DNA of 64,000 bases from Polaribacter sp. BM10 (lineage in GTDB: Bacteria; Bacteroidota; Bacteroidia; Flavobacteriales; Flavobacteriaceae), in assembly GCF_002005425.1 (NCBI RefSeq), contig NZ_CP019704.1, positions 1,818,001 to 1,882,000 on the forward strand. The letters run 5' to 3'. Below are positions 56,181 through 64,000 of the stretch, in pieces. The notes beneath the pieces were generated by a model, which worked only from the letters and a program-made list of their open reading frames with translations, made no database searches and was not told the origin of the DNA. A program made the translations under genes and the position numbers. Within the stretch, counting starts at the first letter, position 1; each line of letters opens with the position of its first letter.

Positions 56181-57089
56181 TTATCCGTTTATTGCAACCA
56201 CTTCATTAATTTGATTTGGTAGCATTTCTTTTAATAAATTTTCTATTCCGTTTTTTAATGTTGCTGTAGATGATGGGCAACCGCTACAAGCACCTTGTAG
56301 AACAACACTTACTACTTTATTCTCTTCATCAAAAGATCTAAAAGCAATATTTCCTCCGTCTCCGGCAACCGCAGGCTTAATATATTCGTCTAAAATATCT
56401 ACAATTTGAGCAGAAATTCCTTCTAAAGCTACTTCAGGAACTGTTTCTGTAGTATCTGCAGAAGTTGATGCTTCTTGCTTTGGTAATTCTTTGATTATTA
56501 TTTTTCCTTCAGCTAAATATTCCCTAATAAAAGATCTTACTTCTCCGTAGACTTCATTCCATTCTACCATATCATATTTGGTAATAGAAATATAGTTATC
56601 AGAAATAAAAACTTCTTTTACAAACGGAAAATTAAAAATTGCTTGCGCTAAAGGAGATGACGTATTCGCTTCGTCTATATTTTTAAACTCAACATCTGTT
56701 TGAGTTAATGCTTTGTTAGTACCAAACTTCATTACTGCTGGGTTTGGCGTAACTTCTGCATATACCTCTATCGCCTCTTTTTTAGAAGTTTTTTGTTCGT
56801 TTACAACAACATTACCTGCATTTATATATGCTTCAATCTGCTCTTTTACTTCTTCTTGTACATCAATCCATTGTACAATATCAAAACGTTGTATTGCTAT
56901 AAAATTTGCTGTAACAAAAACCTTTTTTACAAATGGTAAATAAAATAATTGTTGTGCTAACGGAGAGTTTTTTGCTTCGTCTATGTTGTTAAACTCATAA
57001 CTACCTCCGTTTATTAAAATAGTGTTACTGTTATATTTAATGATTGTATCATTAGTAGTTTCTTGTATGGTAATTTTAGTATCTGACAT
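56181..57089 (-). CDS. NifU-family (Nfu) iron-sulfur carrier with duplicated N-domain
   Basis: The 302-aa product has two consecutive Nfu_N-type domains. The first (~20-95) has INGGSYEFNNIDEAKNSPLAQ and FVKKVFVTANFIAIQRFDIVQW; the second (~110-195) repeats the pattern with VEFKNIDEANTSSPLAQ and FVKEVFISDNYISITKYDMVEW. The C-terminal NifU domain carries the cluster-binding CxxC in GACSGCPSS (~269-277). It delivers 4Fe-4S clusters to target proteins. It has its own -7 box and is probably first in a unit with ubiE and porT. Confidence 0.93.
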   Translation of the reverse strand: MSDTKITIQETTNDTIIKYNSNTILINGGSYEFNNIDEAKNSPLAQQLFYLPFVKKVFVTANFIAIQRFDIVQWIDVQEEVKEQIEAYINAGNVVVNEQKTSKKEAIEVYAEVTPNPAVMKFGTNKALTQTDVEFKNIDEANTSSPLAQAIFNFPFVKEVFISDNYISITKYDMVEWNEVYGEVRSFIREYLAEGKIIIKELPKQEASTSADTTETVPEVALEGISAQIVDILDEYIKPAVAGDGGNIAFRSFDEENKVVSVVLQGACSGCPSSTATLKNGIENLLKEMLPNQINEVVAING

Positions 57090-57107
57090 GTTCTAAAAAT
57101 TGAATTG

Positions 57108-57115
57108 CAAAATTA
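57108..57115 (-). promoter_or_regulatory. -7 promoter box of the nfu gene
   Basis: The minus strand reads TAATTTTG, 18 bases before the start codon. Confidence 0.55.
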
Positions 57116-57157
57116 AGGCAAAAAAGATAAATAAGATTATCTAATGCTAAAAACTTC

Positions 57158-57206
57158 AAGACTCTGTTAGATTTTATAATTAAAATATAAAATCTAACAG
57201 AGTCTT
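57158..57206 (-). terminator. Perfect 20-bp inverted repeat, probable terminator
   Basis: Two 20-base arms (57158-57177 and 57187-57206) are exact reverse complements around a nine-base A/T loop. On the minus strand the stem is followed by GAAGTTTTT, so a terminator for the FadL-like gene is likely. The stem is unusually long and perfect compared with other terminators here. Confidence 0.65.
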
Positions 57207-57227
57207 AAAAATAAGTTGTTAAATATA

Positions 57228-58610
57228 CTATAGGTTTATAGAAACTGTTGCTGTAAAAAATCGATTATCGATATCTAAATCAGCAGCATTTACATTAAAA
57301 TCTGAGTAAAAATTATAGGGTGCTGTTCTGTTATTATTACTGTAAGCTAAATCTATTTTAAAGTTTCCAAAATTATAACCACCACCAAAAGAATAACCTT
57401 CTAAGTTATCTGAATCTAAGGCCATTTTGTCTGGACTTTGCTCGTATTTATAACCTCCTCTTACACTAAATCTATCAAAACGCCATTCTGAACCAATGTT
57501 AAGTGCATGTGTATTTCTTAATTCATTGGCAAAAAAGTTATTTTCAACAGAAGAATCTCTTTCAGAAAACTGCATATCTTTGTAATTCTTCTTGATATAA
57601 TCAACACTCAACAAGCCATTTTTCCCGAAGACAAAAGCAGCACTTGTAGTAAATTTACTAGGCGTCTTTAATCTATAAATTAATCTTTGAGAAGGAAAAT
57701 TTCCACCTGAAGTATTATCGTAAATAGTATTATCATTATTAACTATTATTTCTGTATCACCATCATAACCATCATTATCAATAATATTGTTTTCTACTAA
57801 CATTTCTGTAAACCAAGTTGGTGTTTGATAAGACATACCAAATCTAAAATTTTGATGTGCTTTATATATAAAACCGAAATTTAAAGAAACACCTGCACCT
57901 GTTGTAAAGTTTTCTTGATATATATTAGCATCTAAGGTATTTCCGTTTCCATCATTATTAAACTCGACCAAAGTAGAACGCTGACTAAAATTTAAATCGT
58001 AAAAATTTAACCCTGCACCAACATACAGTTTGTTTCTGTGCACAGATGAAAAAGCAATATTCATTTCACTCAACTCACCTTTATAATCATTAAAAAAACG
58101 CTGTTCTTCTGAAATATTATAATCTATCGTTGGCGTATTGTTATCTAAAGGAAAATCTCTAAAAGTAGCAACACCACTATTACCTATAGCGCTAAAACTA
58201 TTTGTAAAATCTTTTGTAATTCGATAATTAAAACCTATTGCAAATTTGCTCCAATCTGATTTATAAGCACTGTCAAAAACTAAAACTGCACCGGCTTGCG
58301 ATAAATTTAAAAATTGTTCTTGATTATTAGAACTGTTTCCATAATACGTTGTGTTAATATCAGTATTTCTAGAATTTAAAGTAGCTGCAAAAGCACTGTT
58401 GTTAAAAACCGCTAAACCTGCAGGGTTGATGTTCATAACTGATAAATCTCCGCCAAGTGCACCAAAAGCACCACTCATAGAAGTAAATCTTGCTGTACCA
58501 TTATTATCGTCTTGAGAGAAAAGCAATCCTAAATCTTGATATCCTAAAGACTGAGAATAAGACGTTATTGTTACTGCGAATAATATCGCTAATGTTATAA
58601 TTTTTTTCAT
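57228..58610 (-). CDS. FadL/OmpP1-family outer-membrane transporter
   Basis: The 460-aa product has a signal peptide (cleavage near TSYSQS) and the FadL-family N-terminus, including the segment FTSMSGAFGALGGDLSVMNINPAGLA (~42-67) with its NPAG motif. The remainder is a beta-barrel (YKYEQSPDKMALDSDN, FKIDLAYSNNNR) ending in the typical NL. FadL-type channels take up long-chain fatty acids or other hydrophobic compounds across the outer membrane. It follows the Arg/Ser-rich lipoprotein gene by 33 bases, so they are probably one transcript. Confidence 0.9.
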   Translation of the reverse strand: MKKIITLAILFAVTITSYSQSLGYQDLGLLFSQDDNNGTARFTSMSGAFGALGGDLSVMNINPAGLAVFNNSAFAATLNSRNTDINTTYYGNSSNNQEQFLNLSQAGAVLVFDSAYKSDWSKFAIGFNYRITKDFTNSFSAIGNSGVATFRDFPLDNNTPTIDYNISEEQRFFNDYKGELSEMNIAFSSVHRNKLYVGAGLNFYDLNFSQRSTLVEFNNDGNGNTLDANIYQENFTTGAGVSLNFGFIYKAHQNFRFGMSYQTPTWFTEMLVENNIIDNDGYDGDTEIIVNNDNTIYDNTSGGNFPSQRLIYRLKTPSKFTTSAAFVFGKNGLLSVDYIKKNYKDMQFSERDSSVENNFFANELRNTHALNIGSEWRFDRFSVRGGYKYEQSPDKMALDSDNLEGYSFGGGYNFGNFKIDLAYSNNNRTAPYNFYSDFNVNAADLDIDNRFFTATVSINL

Positions 58611-58643
58611 TTTAAATTTTGTATTTGTTAATGAACAAGAGTC

Positions 58644-59747
58644 TTAATTTCTTCTTCTAGACGAAGATGATGAACTTCTACCCGAAGATCTACTACTTCT
58701 GTTTGATGAACTTCTACTAGATGTATTTCTAGAAGAACTTGAAGACGATCTAGAATAACTTCTATTAGAGCTAGACCTATTAGAACTAGTTCTAGAACTT
58801 CTATTTATAGTAGCATTATTTCTTCTTGTTGTAGAAGAACCAGAACTTCTTGTACTGCTAGACCCTCTAGAGGTATTACCAGAACTCCTTCTAGTAGAAC
58901 TAGAGTTTCTAGATGTGTTTCCTGAACTTCTTCTAGTAGTATTCGTATTTCTAGAAGTGTTACCATAAGTTCTACTTCTAGTACTAGAAGATCTTCTTCT
59001 TGTAGTATTAGAATTTTGTCTTGTAGTTGTGCTTCTTCTTCTAGATGAAACTGATGTGTTTCTAGAATTCACATTATACCTTCTGTTAATATTATTATAA
59101 ACTGTTCTTCTACCGTATGTAGAATTTCTATAATATCTGCTGTTATAATTGTAAAATCTATTATTTCTGTAAGGATTGTAAAATCCGTAATAAGGATTTC
59201 CATAGAAGCCATAATTAAATCCCCATGCAAAATTATTATGATAAGGATGCCAGTAAGGATTGTATCCCCAATAGTTATTCCATAATCCGTTTCTAAATCT
59301 CCAATTGTTATTATAAAAACCGTTGTTAAAGCCCCAATTACCGTAATAAGGCCCAAAATTACTCCAATAAGGATCATTTATTAAATTTACCTGAACAACA
59401 ACATCATTATTATCATTTGCACCCCAAGAAGGATTGGTATTGTAATTTAAATTATCTTCTAAATAAATAGAATCTTGCGAATTATAAGAATTAACATCCG
59501 TAAAGATTTCAGTATCATTTAGATTTTCTAACCTTTCTAACTCTCTAGTAAAATAATCGTTATTGTAGTTATTATAACCCGCTTCATCTACTACTCTTAC
59601 GTTACTTTCTGTAACATCAGAATCGCTACCGTAAATTCCGTCATCATTATAAGCACTTTGGTAAGTACCACAAGAAACTAAGAATAAACTAGTAGTTATT
59701 AAAAGAAGAATTAAGTTACTATTATTTTTTATGTGTCGTATTTTCAT
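58644..59747 (-). CDS. Low-complexity lipoprotein with Tyr/Asn/Trp-rich and Arg/Ser-rich regions
   Basis: The 367-aa product has a lipoprotein signal (cysteine at ~26, VSCGTYQ). After an acidic segment (~30-120) comes an Asn/Tyr/Trp/Phe/Gly-rich tract (~125-205) and then an Arg/Ser/Thr-rich tail (~225-367) made of variants of R-S-S-S-N-R and N-T-S-R-N units. Flavobacteria have similar proteins with vitellogenin-like names derived only from Ser content. The whole mature part looks disordered and surface-exposed. No enzyme motif is present. It precedes the FadL-like gene. Confidence 0.8.
   Translation of the reverse strand: MKIRHIKNNSNLILLLITTSLFLVSCGTYQSAYNDDGIYGSDSDVTESNVRVVDEAGYNNYNNDYFTRELERLENLNDTEIFTDVNSYNSQDSIYLEDNLNYNTNPSWGANDNNDVVVQVNLINDPYWSNFGPYYGNWGFNNGFYNNNWRFRNGLWNNYWGYNPYWHPYHNNFAWGFNYGFYGNPYYGFYNPYRNNRFYNYNSRYYRNSTYGRRTVYNNINRRYNVNSRNTSVSSRRRSTTTRQNSNTTRRRSSSTRSRTYGNTSRNTNTTRRSSGNTSRNSSSTRRSSGNTSRGSSSTRSSGSSTTRRNNATINRSSRTSSNRSSSNRSYSRSSSSSSRNTSSRSSSNRSSRSSGRSSSSSSRRRN
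58650..59070. repeat. Imperfect tandem DNA repeats encoding the Arg/Ser tail
   Basis: The DNA behind the Arg/Ser tail is a mosaic of short, imperfect units built around CTAGA and TTCTAGAAG-like palindromes. Several units recur in different orders, which points to slippage-prone repeat growth. Confidence 0.65.
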
Positions 59748-59815
59748 AAGGCGTATTTTATGTAGGTATTATTATTGTTGAAAAAGTACGTTAAACAAAA
59801 AAATCTAAACTTTAC

Positions 59816-59845
59816 TTGGTCTCTAACCTTTTTGTAGTAATTTTG
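59816..59845 (+). promoter_or_regulatory. Full Bacteroidota promoter of proS
   Basis: TTG (59816-59818) is followed after 19 bases by TAATTTTG (59838-59845). The proS ATG at 59932 lies 86 bases downstream, leaving a leader of roughly 80 bases. Confidence 0.7.
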
Positions 59846-59931
59846 TATCGTTTGTATAGAAAAAATATTAAACAATCTTTTAACATAAATTTCACTTTAA
59901 AGGTAACAATATTTGTGCCAAACTTTTAATT

Positions 59932-61410
59932 ATGAGTAAACATTTAACAAAAAGGGAAGACGATTATTCTAAATGGTATAATGAGTTAGTTGTTAAAGCA
60001 GATTTAGCTGAAAACTCTGCTGTAAGAGGATGTATGGTAATAAAACCCTATGGTTTTGCAATCTGGGAAAAAATGCAAGCAGAGCTAGATCGTATGTTTA
60101 AAGAAACGGGGCATGAAAATGCTTATTTCCCTTTGTTTGTTCCTAAAAGTTTATTTGAAGCAGAAGAAAAAAATGCAGAGGGTTTTGCTAAAGAATGTGC
60201 GGTTGTAACACATTATAGATTACAAAATGACCCAGAAAAACCAGGAAAATTAAGAGTAGATCCAGAAGCAAAACTAGAAGAAGAATTGGTAGTTAGACCA
60301 ACCTCAGAAGCTATTATTTGGAACACATATAAAGGTTGGATACAATCTTATAGAGATTTACCATTACTTATTAACCAATGGGCAAATGTTGTTCGTTGGG
60401 AAATGAGAACTCGTTTATTCTTAAGAACTGCAGAGTTCTTATGGCAAGAAGGCCATACGGCACACGCAACAAAAGCAGAAGCAATTAGTGAAGCAAAACA
60501 AATGCAAGAAGTTTATGCAACTTTTGCAGAACAATTTATGGCTATGCCAGTAATTAAAGGTTCTAAGTCTGACAGCGAACGTTTTGCAGGAGCAGAAGAT
60601 ACATTAACTATCGAAGCATTAATGCAAGATGGTAAAGCTTTACAAGCAGGTACAAGTCATTTCTTAGGACAAAACTTTGCAAAAGCATTCGATGTTAAGT
60701 TTACTTCTAAAGAAGGAAAACAAGAGCATGTTTGGGCAACTTCTTGGGGCGTTTCAACTAGACTAATTGGAGGTTTAATAATGACACACTCTGATGATAA
60801 TGGTTTAGTGTTGCCACCAAAATTAGCGCCAATACAAGTTGTTATTGTACCAATATATAAAGGTGAAGAACAATTAGAAGCAATTTCAGAAAAAGTAAAT
60901 GTATTTGTTAAAGAATTAAGAGCTAAAGGAATTTCTGTAAAATTTGATAATAGAGATACTTTTAGACCTGGTGCTAAATTTGCAGAATACGAACTAAAAG
61001 GTGTGCCGGTAAGAATAGCTATTGGTAAAAGAGATTTAGAAAACGGAACTGTAGAAGTTGCCAGAAGAGATACTTTAGAGAAGCAAACAATAAACCAAGT
61101 TGATGTTTCTGATTTTGTAAATAATCTTTTAGAAGAAATTCAAGAAAACTTATTTACAAAAGCTGTTGACTTTAGAACAGCACACACAACATCTGTAGAT
61201 ACTTTTGAAGAATTTAAAGAAGCAATTAAAAATAAAGGTGGTTTTGTATCTGCGCACTGGGATGGTACAGAAGAAACAGAAGACAAAATAAAAGAAATTA
61301 CAAAAGCAACTATAAGATGTATTCCTAATGATGCAAAAGAAGAAAATGGTGTTTGTGTTTTTAGCGGAAAACCGTCTTCTAAAAGGGTACTTTTTGCCAA
61401 AGCATATTAA
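59932..61410 (+). CDS. proS: Prolyl-tRNA synthetase (type 3, archaeal/eukaryotic-like)
   Basis: ProRS charges tRNA-Pro. The 492-aa length and the absence of the inserted editing domain, together with the ending FAKAY (terminal Tyr), identify the archaeal/eukaryotic-like type used by Bacteroidota. Class II motifs include [53 protein letters not shown] and [15 protein letters not shown] with [12 protein letters not shown] perfect palindrome and then a tRNA gene follow. Confidence 0.97.
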   Translation: MSKHLTKREDDYSKWYNELVVKADLAENSAVRGCMVIKPYGFAIWEKMQAELDRMFKETGHENAYFPLFVPKSLFEAEEKNAEGFAKECAVVTHYRLQNDPEKPGKLRVDPEAKLEEELVVRPTSEAIIWNTYKGWIQSYRDLPLLINQWANVVRWEMRTRLFLRTAEFLWQEGHTAHATKAEAISEAKQMQEVYATFAEQFMAMPVIKGSKSDSERFAGAEDTLTIEALMQDGKALQAGTSHFLGQNFAKAFDVKFTSKEGKQEHVWATSWGVSTRLIGGLIMTHSDDNGLVLPPKLAPIQVVIVPIYKGEEQLEAISEKVNVFVKELRAKGISVKFDNRDTFRPGAKFAEYELKGVPVRIAIGKRDLENGTVEVARRDTLEKQTINQVDVSDFVNNLLEEIQENLFTKAVDFRTAHTTSVDTFEEFKEAIKNKGGFVSAHWDGTEETEDKIKEITKATIRCIPNDAKEENGVCVFSGKPSSKRVLFAKAY

Positions 61411-61440
61411 TTTTAAAAAAAAATGCATTTTTTTTTAAAA
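61411..61440. terminator. Perfect 30-bp A/T-tract palindrome, probable proS terminator
   Basis: Bases 61411-61440 are a perfect palindrome: T4, A9, TGCA, T9, A4. It sits directly after the proS stop. It could fold into a weak hairpin followed by a T-run or act as curved DNA upstream of the tRNA-Glu promoter, which begins six bases later. Confidence 0.5.
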
Positions 61441-61445
61441 AATAG

Positions 61446-61475
61446 TTGCAGAAGTAAAAAAAGGTTGTATATTTG
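61446..61475 (+). promoter_or_regulatory. Full Bacteroidota promoter of the tRNA-Glu/rpsT transcript
   Basis: TTG (61446-61448) is followed after 19 bases by TATATTTG (61468-61475), an exact match. The tRNA begins 44 bases after the box. An A/T-tract palindrome adjoins the -33 element. Confidence 0.82.
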
Positions 61476-61518
61476 CACCCGCAATTGAGACATATTAAAC
61501 ATATCGATTGATTGTTAT

Positions 61519-61590
61519 GGTCCGTTCGTCTAGGGGTTAGGACGCATGGTTTTCATCCATGTAACACGGGTTCGATTCCCGTACGGACTA
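61519..61590 (+). tRNA. tRNA-Glu (TTC anticodon)
   Basis: The sequence folds as a 72-nt cloverleaf: 7-bp acceptor with a G1-T72 wobble, D arm, anticodon stem CATGG/CCATG with loop TTTTCAT (anticodon TTC, Glu) and T arm with TTCGATT. The discriminator is A; CCA is not encoded. The rpsT gene starts 34 bases downstream with no terminator between, so they are likely co-transcribed. Confidence 0.95.
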
Positions 61591-61623
61591 CAAAGTTTTA
61601 ATAAAAAAACGAATTAAGAAATT

Positions 61624-61875
61624 ATGGCAAATCATAAGTCAGCATTAAAGAGAATTAGAAGCAACGAAGCTAAAAGATTACGTAACAAATACCAGCACAA
61701 GACAACTAGAAATGCTGTTAGAGATTTACGTACATCAGAAGACAAGAAAGAAGCAGAAGGGAAATTAAGTACTGTTATTTCTATGTTAGACAAATTAGCT
61801 AAGAATAACATTATTCACAAGAATAAAGCTGCTAACTTAAAATCTAAATTAACTAAGCACGTAGCTGCATTGTAA
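61624..61875 (+). CDS. rpsT: 30S ribosomal protein S20
   Basis: S20 binds 16S rRNA in the body of the small subunit. The 83-aa, very basic product has the family signature MANHKSALKRIRSNEAKRLRN and ends in a helix with KAANLKSKLTKHV. It probably shares the tRNA-Glu promoter. A clear terminator follows. Confidence 0.96.
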   Translation: MANHKSALKRIRSNEAKRLRNKYQHKTTRNAVRDLRTSEDKKEAEGKLSTVISMLDKLAKNNIIHKNKAANLKSKLTKHVAAL

Positions 61876-61900
61876 GATTTTAATTCTTAAGAAATTTAAA

Positions 61901-61930
61901 AAACTCTGAATATTTATTCAGAGTTTTTTT
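61901..61930 (+). terminator. Rho-independent terminator of rpsT
   Basis: A 12-bp stem (61901-61912 with 61915-61926) ends in a T-run. It lies 25 bases after the rpsT stop. Confidence 0.85.
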
Positions 61931-62240
61931 TATGCTTTACTTTTTAGGCTATAATTATATAAGAGCTTTTAGTTTTATCATTTCTTTAGCTAAATAACAT
62001 CCAAAAAGTAATGATTTTACTTCATGAATTAATTAGTTCTATTAAATGATTTGAATTGGAAGATTGACATCATAAAAGATTTTTACAAACTAAAACATCA
62101 GAAATCAAATCAATAATTAAATAATCTATTATAATTTATGTCGATGGACTCACAACTAATAAATGCACATTTCAAAAATGAAATAATAAAAGAATAATTG
62201 GCTTAAATTAAAGTCAAAATAAGCTTTTTAAAAAACTTAC
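61931..62240. other. Gene-less AT-rich spacer
   Basis: About 310 bases between the rpsT terminator and the rodA terminator hold no frame over 25 codons that looks like a gene, no tRNA and no strong promoter. A decayed gene fragment cannot be excluded. Confidence 0.6.
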
Positions 62241-62256
62241 ACCTTATTAATAAGGT
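62241..62256 (-). terminator. Probable terminator of rodA
   Basis: ACCTTATTAATAAGGT is a perfect 16-bp palindrome four bases after the rodA stop. On the minus strand it is followed by GTAAGTTTTTT. Confidence 0.55.
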
Positions 62257-62260
62257 TGTT

Positions 62261-63541
62261 TTACCAATCGTATTTTTTATGAGCATCTAGCCTAATAAAA
62301 ATAAATAAAAGAATTGTAAATCCCCAAAGCGAAGAACCACCATAACTAAAAAATGGCAAAGGAATACCAACTGTAGGTAACAAACCTATTACCATACCAA
62401 TGTTTACAATTACATGAAAAAACAGTATCGAAGCTAAACTGTAACCATAAATTCGACCAAACTTGTTTGTATGCGTTTCAGATAAATACAATATTCTATA
62501 CATCATCAGCATAAAAAGAATAATTACAAGAGAGCTACCTATAAACCCCCACTCTTCTCCTATTACACTAAAAATATAATCTGTATGTTGTTCTGGCACA
62601 AAATCACCTTGAGTTAAATCTCCTTTTAAAAAACCTTTACCACTAACACCCCCAGAACTTATAGTTAATTCAGATTGATAAGAGTTATAACCAATTCCTT
62701 GATTATCTTGCTTTAGTCCTAACAAAATTTCGAAACGATCTCTATGATGCTGTTTAAATACATTATTATAAGCAAAACCTGAACCTAATACAAACGCAGT
62801 AACTATAAGATAAACCCCAATAATTTTATACCAATTAAAACGAAAAAATCGTTTACCTCCTTTGTATAAAATATAAGCAGTAAAAACAGATATTACCCCT
62901 AATAACGTAGATAAAACTATGGTTGTGCCAAATAATATTGTTAGTAAAAATAAAACTACAATTGCTACACCAATAATAATATAATATAAGGTTAAACCTT
63001 CTCTATGCAATACAAAGAAAAAAGAAAGATATATTAACGCAGAACCTGCATCTGGTTGTAAAATGATTAGAAAAGCTGGTAAAAAGATAATAGCAAATGC
63101 TTTTATCTGGTTTTTTACCAATTTAAAATTGTACTGTCTATCACTTAATAATTTTGCAACTGCTAAAGCTGTAAATGCTTTTACAAATTCTGAAGGCTGT
63201 AAACCAAGTACACCAAAATTATACCAAGAAGTTGCACCATTAATTGTCTTCCCAAAAAGAAACAACCCAACTAAAGATAAAAGGGAAATAATATAGAGAA
63301 TACTAGAAAATTTCTCGTAAAACTTAGAGTTAAAAAAGAGAATAAGTACTATTAACGGAATTGTTAGACAAATAAAAATTAACTGTTTACCGTATTTAGT
63401 AGAAAAACTAAGAATCTGTATATCCTCTTCAGATTTAGAAGCAGAGTAAATGTTTAGCCAACCAAAACCGACCAAAACAACAAATAGTAATACTAATAAC
63501 CAATCTATACCTGCAAAAATATTATTTCGTTCCTGACGCAA
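62261..63541 (-). CDS. rodA: Rod shape-determining protein RodA
   Basis: RodA is the SEDS-family glycan polymerase that works with PBP2 in cell elongation. The 426-aa product has ten membrane helices and SEDS motifs: INGATSWYNFGVLGLQPSEFVK, the long DRFEILLGLKQDNQGIGYNSYQS region near the catalytic aspartate, and VGIPLPFFSYGGSSLW near the end. Its start is TTG at 63541, supported by the conserved N-terminus and the absence of any nearby ATG. It overlaps the 3' end of the PBP2 gene by 20 bases. Confidence 0.95.
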   Translation of the reverse strand: MRQERNNIFAGIDWLLVLLFVVLVGFGWLNIYSASKSEEDIQILSFSTKYGKQLIFICLTIPLIVLILFFNSKFYEKFSSILYIISLLSLVGLFLFGKTINGATSWYNFGVLGLQPSEFVKAFTALAVAKLLSDRQYNFKLVKNQIKAFAIIFLPAFLIILQPDAGSALIYLSFFFVLHREGLTLYYIIIGVAIVVLFLLTILFGTTIVLSTLLGVISVFTAYILYKGGKRFFRFNWYKIIGVYLIVTAFVLGSGFAYNNVFKQHHRDRFEILLGLKQDNQGIGYNSYQSELTISSGGVSGKGFLKGDLTQGDFVPEQHTDYIFSVIGEEWGFIGSSLVIILFMLMMYRILYLSETHTNKFGRIYGYSLASILFFHVIVNIGMVIGLLPTVGIPLPFFSYGGSSLWGFTILLFIFIRLDAHKKYDW

Positions 63542-64000
63542 TTTCTTCTTCTGTTTTAGGTATTAATTTATCATATTCAGATTTTAAACTGATGTTTAAC
63601 ATATTTGTTTCTCTATACTTAGTTGCTTCTGATATTTTTCCGTTAAGGTATTTCTCTATCATCAAACTAGTAATAGGAGCCGCAATTCTAGAACCATAAC
63701 CACCATTTTCTACAAAAATTGCTATTGCTATTTTAGGGTTGTCTTTTGGCGCGAATGCGACCAATATAGAATGGTCTTCTAACTTAATTCTTTTACCGTC
63801 TACAACCGCATAATTTTCCGAAGTTCCGGTTTTCCCACAGATATCAATCCCTTTAACTTTTACGCCACTTCCTGTTCCTGTTTTAAAAACTTCATGCATT
63901 GCTTCAACAACAGGATCAAAATATTCTTTATTGATAGAAGTTACTTTCTTTTTTGTAAAATTAGGATTGTCTATTGGTTGATTATTAACTTTTTTTAGAA
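63522..64000 (-). CDS. mrdA: Penicillin-binding protein 2 (3' part, runs off the window)
   Basis: The visible 159 codons are the C-terminal end of a class B transpeptidase. KTGTS (the KTG active-site motif) is at the start of the fold's last strand, followed by HSILVAFAPKDNPKIAIAIFVENGGYGSRIAAPI. The frame is open to base 64000, so the start and the SxxK and SxN motifs lie beyond the window. PBP2 cross-links peptidoglycan during elongation and is paired with RodA just downstream. Confidence 0.94.
   Translation of the reverse strand, partial: LKKVNNQPIDNPNFTKKKVTSINKEYFDPVVEAMHEVFKTGTGSGVKVKGIDICGKTGTSENYAVVDGKRIKLEDHSILVAFAPKDNPKIAIAIFVENGGYGSRIAAPITSLMIEKYLNGKISEATKYRETNMLNISLKSEYDKLIPKTEEEIASGTK

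Noticed and set aside
58650..59070. CRISPR-like or satellite array
   Set aside because: The units are short, irregular and in frame with a Ser/Arg-rich protein; there are no constant repeats with unique spacers.
61140..61428. Two overlapping minus-strand frames behind proS
   Set aside because: They are shadows of the proS coding strand, with biased Phe/Cys or Ser content and no promoter.

Overview
The window is a gene-dense, AT-rich chromosomal segment from a member of the Bacteroidota, almost certainly family Flavobacteriaceae. A genus close to Polaribacter or Tenacibaculum is a guess from overall gene content. The assignment rests on three things. The promoters have -7 boxes of the form TAnnTTTG, sometimes with TTG about 19 bases upstream, and lack E. 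coli-type -10 boxes. The proteins include Bacteroidota-specific families (GSCFA, PorT, TamL-type BamA, TPR histidine kinases, Nfu proteins with a doubled N-domain, an AccD without cysteines in its zinc-ribbon region). Lipoprotein signal peptides and outer-membrane barrels are abundant. I see no insertion sequence, prophage, integron or CRISPR array. The window reads as conserved core chromosome.

Layout: 1-1000 is a gene-poor edge with an unrecognised 96-aa ORF and the initiator tRNA. 1-8.7 kb holds the ribosome-assembly GTPases era and der, a surface lipoprotein with a choice-of-anchor I propeller, a 795-aa GAF-like protein and a convergent HD-PycTM membrane protein. 8.9-11.5 kb is a redox-repair operon (msrB, msrA, selO). 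11.5-17.3 kb runs xdhC, mocA-like, a giant metallophosphatase/kinase-like/outer-membrane barrel fusion and a DUF423 gene. 17.3-21.5 kb is on the minus strand: a propeller lipoprotein, lemA with two TPM-domain genes, a MerR regulator and an M23 peptidase. 21.7-25.3 kb holds alaS and a GSCFA gene. 25.3-31 kb holds small secreted proteins and a TPR histidine kinase with a NarL-type regulator.

31-37 kb carries an aromatic amino acid hydroxylase with rhodanese (minus) and gpmI, a thioredoxin-like lipoprotein, a HAD-like hydrolase, map and a methyltransferase (plus). 37-44.5 kb has a TPR/WG-like protein, apbE, an OmpA lipoprotein, an SDR, a DEAD-box helicase, tatD and ogt. 44.5-49 kb is three consecutive outer-membrane barrel genes. 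49-59.8 kb is mostly minus strand: accD, fbaA, tamL, then nifU-menG-porT, a FadL-like transporter and an Arg/Ser-rich lipoprotein, with one plus-strand trmH-like gene. 59.9-64 kb has proS, tRNA-Glu, rpsT, rodA and the 3' part of the PBP2 gene.

Most genes are housekeeping: translation (era, der, alaS, proS, rpsT, two tRNAs, map), central metabolism (gpmI, fbaA, accD), menaquinone synthesis, cell elongation (rodA with PBP2), and outer-membrane or type IX secretion biogenesis (tamL, porT). The most unusual items are the metallophosphatase-kinase-barrel fusion (13182-16880), the HD-PycTM protein with no adjacent cyclase (7530-8732), the cysteine-free AccD, the Arg/Ser-rich lipoprotein, and several long perfect palindromes in promoter or terminator regions. 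No complete new multi-gene defence system is evident.
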